Assembly: GCA_910589415.1 (NCBI GenBank)
Contig: OU342638.1
Coordinates: forward strand, 33,763,579 to 33,827,578
Direction of reading: 5' to 3'
Length of the DNA stretch: 64,000 nt
Source of the DNA: Malachius bipustulatus
Lineage: Eukaryota; Arthropoda; Insecta; Coleoptera; Melyridae
Positions 38,097-49,321 of this stretch are shown here, piece by piece (position 1 is the stretch's first letter; each line of letters begins with the position of its first letter). A program made the translations under genes and the position numbers. Below the pieces are notes generated by a model that made no database searches, was not told where the DNA came from, and saw only the letters and a list, made by a program, of their open reading frames with translations.

Positions 38097-38712
38097 CACG
38101 TTGAGCACGGCGAGGCATCACATTGATGCCTCACTGGATTGTTCATCGGGCCGGCGAGACATCTATGAGTGTCTCACGTGAAAAGGATTTCGGGACGGTG
38201 TAGCTCAGTCTGATGTCTCACTATAATGCTGTATGCATGGAATATGTAGGATAGCCGTCTATAGGAACAGTTTCTGCCAACCCGTCCTTGAATTTTTATT
38301 ATACTACTCGATTTACTGATTTTAGAGAACAGCATGGGTGGTCTGTGTGAGGTATAAGTGTTATAACGTACAATTTAGTGTTTGCGAGCAAATGTTTGGT
38401 AGTTACAGTGCATACAAAAAATGATAGCGGAGAATTCACGGAAAAGAACCTCTTGGATTAGCCAATCTATAGCTTATGATGTGGCATCACGTTGATGCCT
38501 CGCCGTCTTAGTGAACAGAATTTTATGCTAAAGACGGCGAGGCATCAACGTGATGCCTCAAAAATGTTTTCAAAATTTTTGACAAAAAAATGCTGTTTTC
38601 AAACAAAAAGCATACAGTATACTTCATACAGACTATATATATCTGAAAAAGCCCAAATTGAACCCCTGTCTAGTGGACCTCCATTTTTTCCACTACACCC
38701 GTGCTCAACGTG
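38097..38712. mobile_element. piggyBac-like MITE, TTAA target duplication
   Basis: Perfect 14-bp inverted ends (CACGTTGAGCACGG) lie directly inside a duplicated TTAA (38093-38096 and 38713-38716). It sits exactly between two parts of a LINE reverse transcriptase, so the boundaries are defined by the interrupted gene. TTAA duplication is the hallmark of the piggyBac superfamily. No transposase is encoded. Inside are palindromes GAGGCATCANNNTGATGCCTC at 38112-38132, 38483-38501 and 38539-38559. The last two belong to a 27-bp perfect inverted repeat (38483-38509 and 38531-38557). Confidence 0.85.
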
Positions 38713-38716
38713 TTAA

Positions 38717-39545
38717 TGACCTTGGCTCATGTTTTGAGCACTCGAGCTATCTCCTGTATGCAGATGATATGAAAATTTATAGAACAGTTAAAAATAATAC
38801 TGATTGTGATGAACTTCAAAGTGATCTTCAGCGCCTATACGGTTTTTGTGTAGCAAATCGACTATCTCTGAATTTGGAAAAGTGTTATTCTTATATTAGA
38901 TTTACAAGAGGTAGGATCATACATGCTGTGACATACAATATAAACAACTATATTCTAAATAAGGTAGACAAGGTTGGGTGAAAAAAATGGATGCTGTGGT
39001 GCGAAAAGCTTATAGAAATTTAGGATTTATTGCCCGTAACACGACAGACTTTGCCAGTGAATGATGTTTAATCACACTGTTTACTTCCGTGGCATACTGA
39101 AGGGCTGTTACCACCTGTTACCACAGGGGATTGCATTCGCAACCCTACGAAGCGTCCCTGAGGTTTTATCGCTTGAGCAGATTGGTGGATCGTCGCAGAG
39201 TTTGTTGCATTGTGTACGCTTATAAAATTTTTAATAACTTAATTTATTCACCATTTCTTCTTGCATCCTTGGCACTGAGAGTCGCTGTGTATTTCGGAAG
39301 GATATCCTACTTGTTGCATGTAACTTATTTCAGAACCAATTACAGCTTAAATTCTTCTGTAATAAATATGCAGCGTTGTGTCAATACTTATTTTAGTCAT
39401 ATTGATATCTTTCATGTTTCATTCTATGCTTTAAAACTTCAAGCTTATGCCTCATTGGCCAATGTAGGTTAGTGTGGGTGTAAAAATTATTAATTATTAA
39501 TATTATAAATTATTAATAAATAAATAAATAAATAAATTAAAATAA
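38717..39545 (+). mobile_element. LINE (non-LTR) reverse transcriptase, 3' part and tail
   Basis: Resumes where 37790-38096 was broken: SYLLYADDMKIYRTV (the YADD catalytic motif), then LQRLYGFCVANRLSLNLEKC, then a C-terminal segment after two frameshifts (YRLSRLVDRRRVCCIVYAYK, FRTNYSLNSSVINMQRCVN). It ends in a (TAAA)n-type run near 39517-39537, as expected for a non-LTR 3' tail. Stops and frameshifts show it is inactive. Confidence 0.8.
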
Positions 39546-39877
39546 AAAAACAATTAATAATTTAGACAGGCACTAAATAAAATTTCATAAAAAAAACCTG
39601 AGTGAATCTCTAAAAGTAAGAAAGTGTAAACAGTAAAAAATCTCTCATTTCACAGTTCCGCGGGCTCAATCTAAGAATTTTTTTTCAAACCTTGCTTGAA
39701 TGAATTACATTTTCAGATTTTGCTTACACAATACAGAATTGTATCAAACACTTCCAAAAAAAAAAAATAGCAACATGAAAATTCTTATGATTGTATTATT
39801 ATTATTACAGTTTATCTTATTTTACATGTTTACATCTAAAGTGGCGTAGCGTGACAAATTATCTTTCCTGAAAATTT
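39546..39877. other. 3' flank of first zinc-finger gene
   Basis: AT-rich. Presumed 3'UTR and downstream region of the minus-strand zinc-finger gene. No clear AATAAA signal could be assigned. Confidence 0.35.
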
Positions 39878-41008
39878 TTAAATTTTGTACACTTTACCTT
39901 TTTTTGAATGTTTACATTTAAAATGTCTGGTCAAATCACTTTTACTTTTTGTTTTGTAAGAACATTCCAGACATTTGTACACCTCTGCATCTTTATCATG
40001 TTTACATTTAAAATGTTTGGTCAAATTGCCTTTACGTCTCGTTTCATAATCACATTCCTGACATTTGTACACTTCTGCGTCTTCTGAATGTTTATATTTA
40101 TAATGTTTGGTCAAATTGTCTTTAAATCTACTTTCAAAAGAACATTCCTTGCATTTGTACACTTCTGGATCTTTTGAATGTTTACATTTATAGTGTCGAA
40201 TCAAATCACTTTTACTTTTTGTTTCGTAAGAACACTCCAGACATTTGTACACGTCTGCATCTTTAGCATGTTTACTTTTATAATGCTTGGTAAAATTGCC
40301 TTTAAATCTCGTTTCAAAGGAACACTCCTCACATTTGTACACTTCTGCATGTTTTGAATGCGTACGTTTATAGTGTCCAGTCAAAGTACTTTTACTTTTT
40401 GTTTCGTAAGAACATTCCGGACATTTGAACACTTCTGCATCTTCTGAATGTTTACATTTATAATGTTCAATCAAAGCATTTTTAAATTTTGTTTTATATG
40501 TACATTCCTCACATGTGTACACTTTTGCGTCTTTTGCATGTTTATAGTTGAAATGATGCCTCAAACTATCTTTCCTCCTCGTTTCATAGGAACATTCTTC
40601 ACACTTATGCATTTTTGCTCCTTCAACATTCTTACGTTTATAATGCATCGCCGAATTGCTCTTTCTTCTTGTTTTATGGCAAGACTCATTTTTTTGAAGA
40701 GAGCCACATTGATCAAGTCCACTGGTTGATACTACAACATTGTCGGTGCGCCTCAGCTCCCAGTCTGGTTTGTGTTCCTCAATGTTGATTTCTTCCTTCG
40801 GGGGCACAATATGTTTCCAGTGCATTTGCAGTTCACAGAACGAGTCTTCAGGTTCCTTTTTTATACGGCAAGGTGGGACGACATCATCAGGGCTGTTTAC
40901 TTTGGCAGATTGGTGGCCTTCTGGATCGTTTTCTTCATCTTCACGTTTCAAATTCGAAAGCAAGGCGAAATTAATATCTGCATCTTCTTTTGCACCCGTT
41001 AAACTCAT
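39878..41008 (-). CDS. C2H2 zinc-finger protein, 8 fingers (paralogue 1)
   Basis: With the start at 41008 the protein has 376 residues. The N-terminus is acidic, with ψKxE motifs at K21 (LKRE) and K50 (IKKE), and an EEINIEEHKPDWE segment shared with the other two paralogues. From residue 136 there are eight C-X2-C-X12-H-X4-H fingers with a 30-residue period and KHSKDAEVYKC-type linkers instead of TGEKP. A decayed ninth finger lies just before them (first Cys lost, last His replaced by Asn). The last linker ends KVYKI-stop where YKC is expected, so the C-terminal finger was probably lost. The frame stays open to a Met at 41107. I prefer 41008 because MSL followed by a short acidic stretch also starts the third paralogue. 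Likely a nuclear DNA-binding transcription factor; targets unknown. Confidence 0.85.
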   Translation of the reverse strand: MSLTGAKEDADINFALLSNLKREDEENDPEGHQSAKVNSPDDVVPPCRIKKEPEDSFCELQMHWKHIVPPKEEINIEEHKPDWELRRTDNVVVSTSGLDQCGSLQKNESCHKTRRKSNSAMHYKRKNVEGAKMHKCEECSYETRRKDSLRHHFNYKHAKDAKVYTCEECTYKTKFKNALIEHYKCKHSEDAEVFKCPECSYETKSKSTLTGHYKRTHSKHAEVYKCEECSFETRFKGNFTKHYKSKHAKDADVYKCLECSYETKSKSDLIRHYKCKHSKDPEVYKCKECSFESRFKDNLTKHYKYKHSEDAEVYKCQECDYETRRKGNLTKHFKCKHDKDAEVYKCLECSYKTKSKSDLTRHFKCKHSKKGKVYKI

Positions 41009-42200
41009 GACGATGTTTTCCTTCACAGTCTCTTCACCTCCACTTCTTTTTTTCTCAAGGACAAGAAAATTTTTACAAGAAACAATAAGTGCACCGATAC
41101 GATACACAGAACGACAAGACTACAAGGCACTTAATGAACCCAGATCCCAGAGAGAACCCGGACAGGGTACACTACACTGGTACAGCACAGCAGCAGCTAA
41201 TAGTAACAGCGTAACAGTCAGAGGACACAGAATAGAATAATATAATATTCTGTGCAGAGGACCCGAAATGGAAATGGTTAGCTTCTTCTTCTCTCCTCAT
41301 GAGAGCTGATTGGCCTCACCCTATCGATAACTTAGCCAGTTCAATACTTATGGGTGTTGTTGTGGTTGATTGGATTGCAGAGCTGGTCATGTACTCGAGT
41401 ACTTTACTCGTATTTTTGAATGAAAAAGAAATATAGATTCCAGACAGAACGACAAATCAAATAAAAATAAAAATGAAGTAAATGACCGAATGTGAAAAGA
41501 AAAGTACTATATTTAGGGTTAGGGCATGATGCAACTGTCAAGTGTCAACTACACTAGGTATGTCATCTTGAGACTGAAATCTCGTCCGCGCTGCGTATGA
41601 CGTCACTGTGGTGATTGTAATCCAATCAAACTAAAAAAATACTCTGCCTTTCGGTTTTCTTGCGTGATTCTCACACCCGCACAATAAACCATTTTTAATA
41701 TCAGACATTTAGGTACTGAAGTCAAACTTATTAAATTTACTGCAACATCTACAAACTTCGAAATAAGCTATTAAATCGCGACTCTGCGTCATTACTACTA
41801 TCGAGTCGCATGTAGGTATAATAACATGAATTACGTCACAGGCTGCGCGTTGAATACACCTGGCTTATTTGTAGCATGGATTTAGGGTACAAATAGTACT
41901 AGAAAGTACTAGATTTTCCAAGAGACAATACTAAAAAAGTACCAAGTCGCTTTGAAACACTTTTTGTAAAATGAAATTTTATTACAATAATGAATAAAAT
42001 AATGCATTGGAAGATTAGTGAATCAGTCGTCACTCATCAGCTATCATCAGTCATTCTTATTTGTTTTAATAATGTTACTATTGCGCCGACGCCGACACGC
42101 CGTTTAATATTTTGATATAAATTACGCATAAGTAACTTTAGTGGCGCCACCTCGTTGGCAAACTTGACAATTTGATGATGCGTCAAGTATACAGGGACAG
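41009..42200. other. 5' flank of zinc-finger paralogue 1; dispersed TGACGTCA box
   Basis: Presumed promoter side of paralogue 1. The segment 41572-41628 (GCGCTGCGTATGACGTCACT core) recurs at 43513-43573. No other gene was recognised. Confidence 0.4.
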
Positions 42201-43177
42201 GGTTAGAACTATTTAAAGGGCCACTACAGGGATATCCTAAAGTCCTAAACCATTGAAGATACGAGGTCGCTTATTAAATTAGAGAAAAGTTCCGCTATTT
42301 TGTGGCCATCTCGAATCCATCAAAACATTAAAGATATCTGTGACCGTTCCTGAAATATCCTGAAAAAACTGAAAATCGAGGAGAAATCTTATTTTTGCCA
42401 TATTATATCTTTCTTATAATTGTAAATTAATAAATCATTTTTCGTAGGCTTACATAAGCCGTTATATGAGATATTCATCTAACGTTTCAAAAATTTTCAA
42501 AAGCCGACTAGATTTTCGAGTTTTCATAGTCAACTTTCGTTTTTCTTATGGCCGTCATATTATTTTTTTATGTCGTTCGATAAGAAAAAAATAATGGAAA
42601 CCAAAAATTAATAAATTTCAGAAAAAAAAAATTGGAAAATTTTTCTTCTTTTTTCAAAGAAAACCAGAAAATTTTGCGCTGAAATAGGTCAATTTTCTCT
42701 ATGATATTTGGTCTAAAAAGTTGTATTTTATTAGAAAAAAAAAGAAAAAAATTTTTTGAAATTTATTTTTTGAAGTTTATTAGTTTTTGGTTTCCATTAT
42801 TTTTTTCTTATCGAACGACATAAAAAAATAATATGGCGGCCATAAGAAAAACAAAAGTTGACTATGAAAACTCTATGGTAGGTATCTAGTCGGCTTTGAA
42901 AATTTTTGAAACATCTGATAAATAGCTCATAACGGCTTATGTAAGCCTACGAAAAATTATTTATTAATTTCTAATTGTAAGAAAGATATATGGCAAAAAT
43001 AAGATTTCTCGATTTTTCAGTTTTTTCAGGATATTTCAGGAACGGTCACAGATATCTTGCATGTTTTTACGGATTCGAGATGGCCACAAAATAGCGCAAC
43101 TTTTCTGTAATTTAACCGACCTCGTATCTTCAATGGTTTAGGATATCCCTGTAGTGGCCCTTTAAATAGTTCTAACC
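42201..43177. mobile_element. long inverted repeat (foldback hairpin), about 977 bp
   Basis: The left end GGTTAGAACTATTTAAAGGG is the complement of the right end CCCTTTAAATAGTTCTAACC. Complementarity continues with small mismatches and indels for about 440 bp (left arm to about 42640, right arm from about 42745), around an A/T-rich loop of about 100 bp. No coding capacity. Most likely a MITE or foldback element; if transcribed it would form a long double-stranded hairpin RNA. No unambiguous target duplication was found. Confidence 0.8.
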
Positions 43178-43215
43178 TTGTATAGATGCAAGATGCAACT
43201 AACAATATAGTTATT

Positions 43216-43344
43216 TACATTACAAGCTACGAAAGTTCACTTTTAGGTGTGAGGAGTATTTGAATAGCCGAGGCGAAGCGTAGCGTAGCCGAGGATATTT
43301 AAAAACTCCGAGCACCTGAAAGAGCTTTCGTAGCATGTAATGTA
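43216..43344. repeat. 129-bp palindromic element
   Basis: TACATTACAAGCTACGAAAG on the left faces CTTTCGTAGCATGTAATGTA on the right, and AGGTG faces CACCT further in. It encodes nothing. It is probably a small MITE next to the larger hairpin. Confidence 0.6.
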
Positions 43345-43512
43345 TAAACTTTTCATTCTACAATACATTTTTTATAATTTTGTTAGTTTTACTTTGAGGT
43401 TCCTTCATTGAGGAGAGCAAAGAAAACATACAACAAACTGGAACCTTCTACTTTCAACATCCAGTCATTCATTATAAATTATAACCAAAATTATAACATT
43501 ATGTCAGCATGG

Positions 43513-43573
43513 CACTGAAAACTCGGCCGCGCTGCGCATGACGTCACTACGGTGATTGAAATAATTGTAATCC
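43513..43573. repeat. dispersed TGACGTCA-containing repeat
   Basis: Matches 41572-41628 with few changes, including ACTCGGCCGCGCTGCGCATG and GACGTCACTACGGTGATT. The two copies lie on either side of the foldback hairpin in the same orientation. Confidence 0.5.
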
Positions 43574-43859
43574 TAGCGCTAACGGAAGCTCGGAAAAGTT
43601 CGAATCGTCGGCAATGGGAAATTTTGTTTTATTAAATATTCACAGCCACTTGAACCGAAAGAAATTTATATTTTGTATGCCCGTTTTAGTAAATCCATCG
43701 ACTACATCTTTATCTCTACAGATCAGAACTGAATAATAAATTATAAAGTCTTATACTTAATCGAGGTGCAATAAAACTCCTTTTTAACTGATCCAAGAAA
43801 ACTCTTCTCGTTTATTGATTTACATCAGGGCTAAATCTAGGATACCACAGGCAAGATGC

Positions 43860-44316
43860 AGCATAATAACACCGTCCCGAAAAAATTCAGTAACTCCTGC
43901 TGCCTCGGCTTCTTCGAGCAGGATGCATGTCTGTGGACCCACCACGACGCTGAGTCTTGTAGCTGTGACTGTGACTGCGAATGACGTCCTAACTTCATTA
44001 AGGATTAAGGAAAGTAGAGTCGACTTCAGCATCTGGCTGGACTGGACATGATCAGATTCCTGGCTTCTTAGTCGATGCCTGTGGTTCTGTTCTGGTCAAG
44101 CAGTTGCAACCAATTATTCATGTTTGATTGCTGCTTGAAAACCCACACTTTTTCCATCTATCTGGAAAGTAGCTAGCTAGAGTTTGTCCGGTATTTAAGG
44201 ATGGTAACCGTGACGAAATTTCAAACTATCGTCCCAAGATTTTCTCTTACATAAATATGTTGATAACCGTGTTAAATGTTTTATATCTCCGGAGCAGCAT
44301 ACGGCTTTGTGGAGAG
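43860..44316 (+). mobile_element. second LINE, 5' part, interrupted by the LTR retrotransposon
   Basis: Decayed non-LTR reverse transcriptase sequence in shifting frames: TANDVLTSLRIKESRV, IPGFLVDACGSVLVKQLQP, then PVFKDGNRDEISNYRP, and a degenerate ISPEQHGFVE-like segment (ISGAAYGFVE). It is cut at 44316, inside this motif, by the LTR retrotransposon and resumes at 55761. Confidence 0.75.
44312..44316. other. 5-bp target site duplication (left)
   Basis: GAGAG directly before the LTR start TGTTAC. The same five bases follow the other LTR at 55756-55760. Confidence 0.85.
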
Positions 44317-44552
44317 TGTTACATATGTCTAATATGTAAGATAAAACCACATTATTAGAATATGTTATTTATTAACTTATTGAGTAATACAAGGTCTTTT
44401 ATGTTCACGATGCTTCTCGTGTCGTCGTCATGCTCGTAGTCTCGTGTCTCGTCATCTCACTCTTGGGAGCCGTCGCGATCATTATAGTGTCTGTCTACGC
44501 CGGTAGATGCACAGTTGCCACATTCACATTTACAATATTTCATATCATAACA
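44317..44552 (-). repeat. LTR (3' LTR of the minus-strand element)
   Basis: A 236-bp repeat starting TGTTAC and ending ATAACA, matching 55520-55755 base for base as far as I can read. Confidence 0.95.
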
Positions 44553-44566
44553 TCTCCCTTTTTTCA
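44553..44566 (-). promoter_or_regulatory. polypurine tract
   Basis: On the minus strand AAAAAAGGGAGA directly precedes the 3' LTR, the expected plus-strand primer of an LTR retrotransposon. Confidence 0.8.
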
Positions 44567-44765
44567 CAGTAAACAAATCAATATTCCAATATTCCACCAT
44601 AATACCAATGATTATTACATATACCTATTCTAACATTTTCCTTATTTTACCTTAAACAACTAAACATTTAACATTCTGTCATGTCTAACTATCTAATCAA
44701 GTAACACATTTTAATGTAACTTAAAATAACATCCTAGTAACCATACTTCACAATAATAATAACAT

Positions 44766-47700
44766 TTACTGGACATAGTCTTTTAGGTAGCTAGGTTTTT
44801 TGATTAACCTCCCTGTCCTGGTGGTAAGTGCAAAGTGTTGCTGGCTATTATTAGTATCTTGTACAACATTAGGATTCTCTCTTCTAGAGATTTGTTCTGG
44901 AGTACCTACCCTGATTTGATTTTCATTTTCTACTACCCTCTCCTTATTTTCAATATTAGATTGTAGAGGGGTACCCTCCTGTTGCAAATAATAATTAAAT
45001 ATCTCATCATATTCATCATTATTGTTATACATTTGTATACTACTATTATTGTCTTCTATTGGTTTCAAAAACTTTCTGTTTCTAGCCAGTATTCTACCAC
45101 TATTATTTAATTTAATCAAATAAGACCTTGGTCTTTGTCCCTCAACCTCTATTACAACAGCTGGTTCCCACATTTTAGTAAACATATTTTGTACCAAGAC
45201 TTTTTGGCCTACTGAGAGGTTAGACAGTTTCTTAGAACCTCTGTTATAATAGCATTTGGTTTTTAACTGTTTTTGTTTGTTAATATTTACAAAATTTTTA
45301 ATCCTATACTGCGGTCTTAAATGAAAATCTGCCATTGGTAGTTCACCTCTCAGACGCCTGCCAAAAAGAAGTTGAGCTGGAGACGGAATTTCATTGCTGA
45401 TCGGTGTATTCCTATACTCTAATAGTGCTAAATATATGTCTTTGTTGTCGAAAATAGCTTTTTTAATTGTCTTTTTAATAGTCTGCACGTGTCGCTCCAC
45501 CAATCCATTGGATTGTGGATATCTTGGAGAACTCGTTATGTGATTAATGTTCCAGTCGTGCAAAAACTTTTCAAAAACTCTACTTACGAGTTGAGGCCCG
45601 TTGTCGGAATATAGTGTCTCCGGCTTACCATGTCTTGCAAAAATGGATTTAACACTCTCAACTATGTTCAGACTAGTTGTATCTCTCCCTAAGTTTACTA
45701 TTTCTGGGTATTTTGAATATTCGTCCACTATCAACAAATACTGATTTCCTTCTAATGTGTACAAATCTATGGCAACATTTTGCCACGGTCTCGAGGCTGA
45801 CTCTCTAAACTCAATTGGTTCTTTAACATTCGAATTACTGTATTTTAAACAAGTCATACAATTTCCTACCTTATTTTTTATATCATTGTTGATACCTGGC
45901 CAATAAACTAACTCTCGTGCCCTCAACTTAGTTTTTTCAATCCCTAAATGATTGTAGTGTAATTTATTCAAAATATCTTCTCTCATTGAAGTCGGAATTA
46001 CTAACTGACCACCTCTCACAATTACCCCGTTTATGACTGATAAGTCTTCCCTAACACTCCAAAATTGTTTTATTACATCTGGAACCTCTGTTTTATTTTC
46101 AGGCCATTTTTTCAGGCCTAATTTTATTTGTGAGTCCAACACTTGCAATACTTCATCTTTCCTAGTTTCAAAAATTAATTTTTTAAATTTTTCTGGGGAT
46201 ATCTCACCTTTTGAAATCAGTCCTACTTGCGCTTCTACTTCGTTCTCAATTATATCAAAATTACTATCATCATAACTTGCTCTCGATAAAGTATCAGGTA
46301 TATACAAAAGTGCTCCTCGCTTAAACTGAACTGTAAAATCATAATTCTGCAGTGAGATACGCAACCTTTGTAGTCTTAATGGACACTTATTTAAAGGTTT
46401 CTGAAAAATTATTTCCAAAGGCTTGTGGTCACTTTCAATTATAAAATGTCTACCGAATAGGTATTGATGAAACTTCTGACAGCCGAATAGAATAGCTAAT
46501 GTCTCTTTTTCTATTTGGGCGTAGTTTCGTTGCGCCTCTGACAATGACTTAGATGCGTACGCCACTGGCGCACCATCCTGTAAAATACAGGCACCTATTC
46601 CTTCCTGAGAACTATCTACTGATAATGTTATGGGCTCTTTTTCATTGTAAAATTTTAACACAGGGCTTTTCATAAGTGCTTCTTTTAAATCTTGAAATTG
46701 CCTATCATGTTCTGGGTTCCATTGCCAGATAACATCTTTTTTTAACAACTGACGTAAATGACTTGACCTTGCCGATAAATTCTTTATAAATCTTCCAACA
46801 AACGTTACCATCCCTAGAAATCTACTTAATTCTTTTTTATTGGTTGGCACCGGGACCTGTCTTATAGCTTCACAACGATCATCATCTATTTTAACTCCTT
46901 CTCCTGATAAAATATGACCTACATATTTGACCTCTTTTAACCCAAATTTACATTTATTTGCATTAAAACAAACACCCTTTTCACGTGCTCTCTGTAACAC
47001 CTCTGTCAAAATTTCATCATGTCTCTGTTTATTCTTAGCAAAAATTATCATATCATCTATATAAATCTGTAAACCCTCTATTCCATCAAAAATTTCTGTA
47101 AATGTTCTATGAAAAATCTCTGCAGCACTCGAAATTCCAAACGGTAACCTAAGAAAACAATACCTGCCATAAAGAGTTGCAAACGTAGTTAATTTTGCTG
47201 CTTCTTCCGATAATTTAATTTGCCAAAATCCTTTATTAGCATCTAGAATTGAAAAAATTTTACTACCATTCATGTTTTGAATTATTTCATCAAATGTCGG
47301 TAATTCGTAATGTTCACGCATTAACGCTTTATTTAAATTTTGTGGATCTAAGCAGATTCGGATTTCATCATTAGCCTTTCTTACTAGCACAATGGGGTGA
47401 ACAAACTCTGTGGGTTCCGTAACTTTTTTTATAACCCCATCTTCTAACATTTTACCTAGTGTGTTTTTCAACTTGCCCAACAACTGAAATGGCACTCGTC
47501 TGCTAGGTGAAATTACAGGTTGATAATTTGCTTTTAGTTTAAAACCACATGGCTTCATCTTTATACTACCTATACCTGTAAATGTATCTGAAAACTTATT
47601 TAACACAGTATTACAATTATTATTATTGACCTCAGATTGTAATGCTAGATTCTTGACTACATTAACATTTTTATTCAAAGTTAAGAATTTCATTTCTTCA

Positions 47701-48684
47701 ATTGTTAGCTTTCCTATCAAAGGCAAAGACTTCAAGTCTGTCTCCACAATATAAAACAATACATTATACATCTGATTGTCATGCAAAATTTTAAGAATCG
47801 TACTACCTATTACTTTTAAATTAGTTCCACCATACCCTGTCAGTTTAACCTTAGTGGGACTCACTTTCATCAACAAGTCCTTATTCATCTGATTGAAAAT
47901 ATGTACGGGCAGAGCATTGACTTCTGCTCCTGTATCAAGCTTGCATTTTAAGGAAAAAATTCCCCCAACATTGACTGTCAAATTTACTGTCCACTCTTTA
48001 TCATTATTTAATATAGAATTAACATGCAATGAGCCTAACATATATGACTGCGAACTATTTGATGGGTAATCCTCACTTCTCCCATCCTGATTTTCTTCAA
48101 CTGTACTTACATTTCGTCTTTGTAAGCGTTGATCTGATCCCCAACCTCTGGAATTTTGAGGAGGAGCCGTCTTGCACATTTTTGCGAAGTGATTTAACTT
48201 CTTACAACGTTGACATACCTTCCCTGTTGCAATGCATGGACGTGAACTGCTTTGGCTCGGACATGTTGCATACCCGCATCTTTGGCAATAGCTTCCTGGT
48301 CGCTGCTGGCTTGGTTCTCTTCTGTTGCTAAACTGCTTTGGAATTGGACGATTTGAACGGTAAGCACTGCTTCGATTCACATCTGGGAACTGCTTGGCTG
48401 GTCCTCTCTGTCTTATACTGCTTTCTTGCTTTCTCTCCTTCATTTCACTAATCTGCATACTTTTTGTTGCTTCTAGAAGATTCTTCATGTGGCCTTCCGT
48501 GGCCTCCGCTGCTTTACACATTTCCATGGCTTTTTGCAAAGTTAAATTACTTTCTCTTAACAATCTGTCCTTAATTTTGCTGTCTCTTACTCCAAATACT
48601 ATCCTGTCTTTTATGAGGCCGTCTTTTAAGTCACCGAAGTCACATTTTGTGGATATATTGCGTAGATCTGCTACAAAAGCCTCA
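44766..48684 (-). CDS. gag (C-terminal part)-pol polyprotein of the gypsy-type element
   Basis: The open frame extends to 48731, but its first 15 or so residues come from the end of the inserted element; true gag sequence resumes at 48684. Counting from the Met at 48731: zinc-knuckle region at 149-186 (CX2CX4HX4C at 173-186); protease DTGAE at 266; reverse transcriptase with LPFGISS at 529 and YIDD at 557-560; RNase H with D706, E741 and D768; integrase zinc site H925, H928, C958, C961; and catalytic D989, D1043, E1079. Every expected catalytic residue is present with no internal stop. The order PR-RT-RH-IN places it in Ty3/gypsy (Metaviridae). The lengths of the two frame parts (3919 and 323 nt) sum to a multiple of three, so the original frame was continuous, about 1413 codons. 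The insertion now prevents normal translation. Confidence 0.95.
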
Positions 48685-48693
48685 ATATTTTCG
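48685..48693. other. 9-bp target site duplication (left)
   Basis: ATATTTTCG, identical to 55011-55019, directly outside the inserted foldback element. Confidence 0.9.
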
Positions 48694-49321
48694 ACTGGCG
48701 TGAAAACAGCTGCTAAAAAGATAGCTGACAATTTTTGAACGCACTGTATGTACCTGTATACTTTGAAATATTATCTGATAGCTACCGATTTGAGTGTTGT
48801 TTATTTCAAGCAACTTATTTACATCGAAGTAAACAATAAATAATGCCTTACAGCAAATTATTGAGACTGAGTTATTTAATTTGGACATGGGAAATCTTCT
48901 TTTAAAAACCTCTAGAAATTAGGTACTAATAAGGAGATTCCAATTTTTTCAGGAAAATCATAAATCGAATAACTCGATTTGCCAAAATAGAAAAATTTTG
49001 AAAAAATTACGGAAGATCACCAGAGCCTGTACCTACTAGGTACACCAGAAACGATTTCTTGCAAACCACTACAGGGGCGGGTACTTTGAATCAAGTCAAA
49101 CTTCCCCATAAAAATGAAAAATTAAAAAAACCTATTTGCCAAAATAGAAAAATTTTGAAAAAATTACGGAAGATCACCAGAGCCTGTACCTACTAGGTAC
49201 ACCAGAAACGATTTCTTGCAAACCACTACAGGGGCGGGTACTTTGAATCAAGTCAAACTTCCCCATAAAAATGAAAAATTAAAAAAACCTATTTGCCAAA
49301 ATAGAAAAATTTTGAAAAAAA
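48694..49321 (+). repeat. left inverted arm of the foldback element
   Basis: Unique subterminal part at 48694-48980, then two complete and one partial 157-bp units (starts at 48981, 49138, 49295). Complementary to the right arm, with a 2-bp difference near 48750 and a few substitutions. Confidence 0.9.

Noticed and set aside
40448..41240. Plus-strand frames of 76-166 codons opposite zinc-finger paralogue 1
   Set aside because: Antisense shadows of the leader and fingers; no domain.
46033..48738. Plus-strand frames opposite the gypsy-type polyprotein
   Set aside because: Antisense shadows of an AT-rich coding frame; no family similarity.
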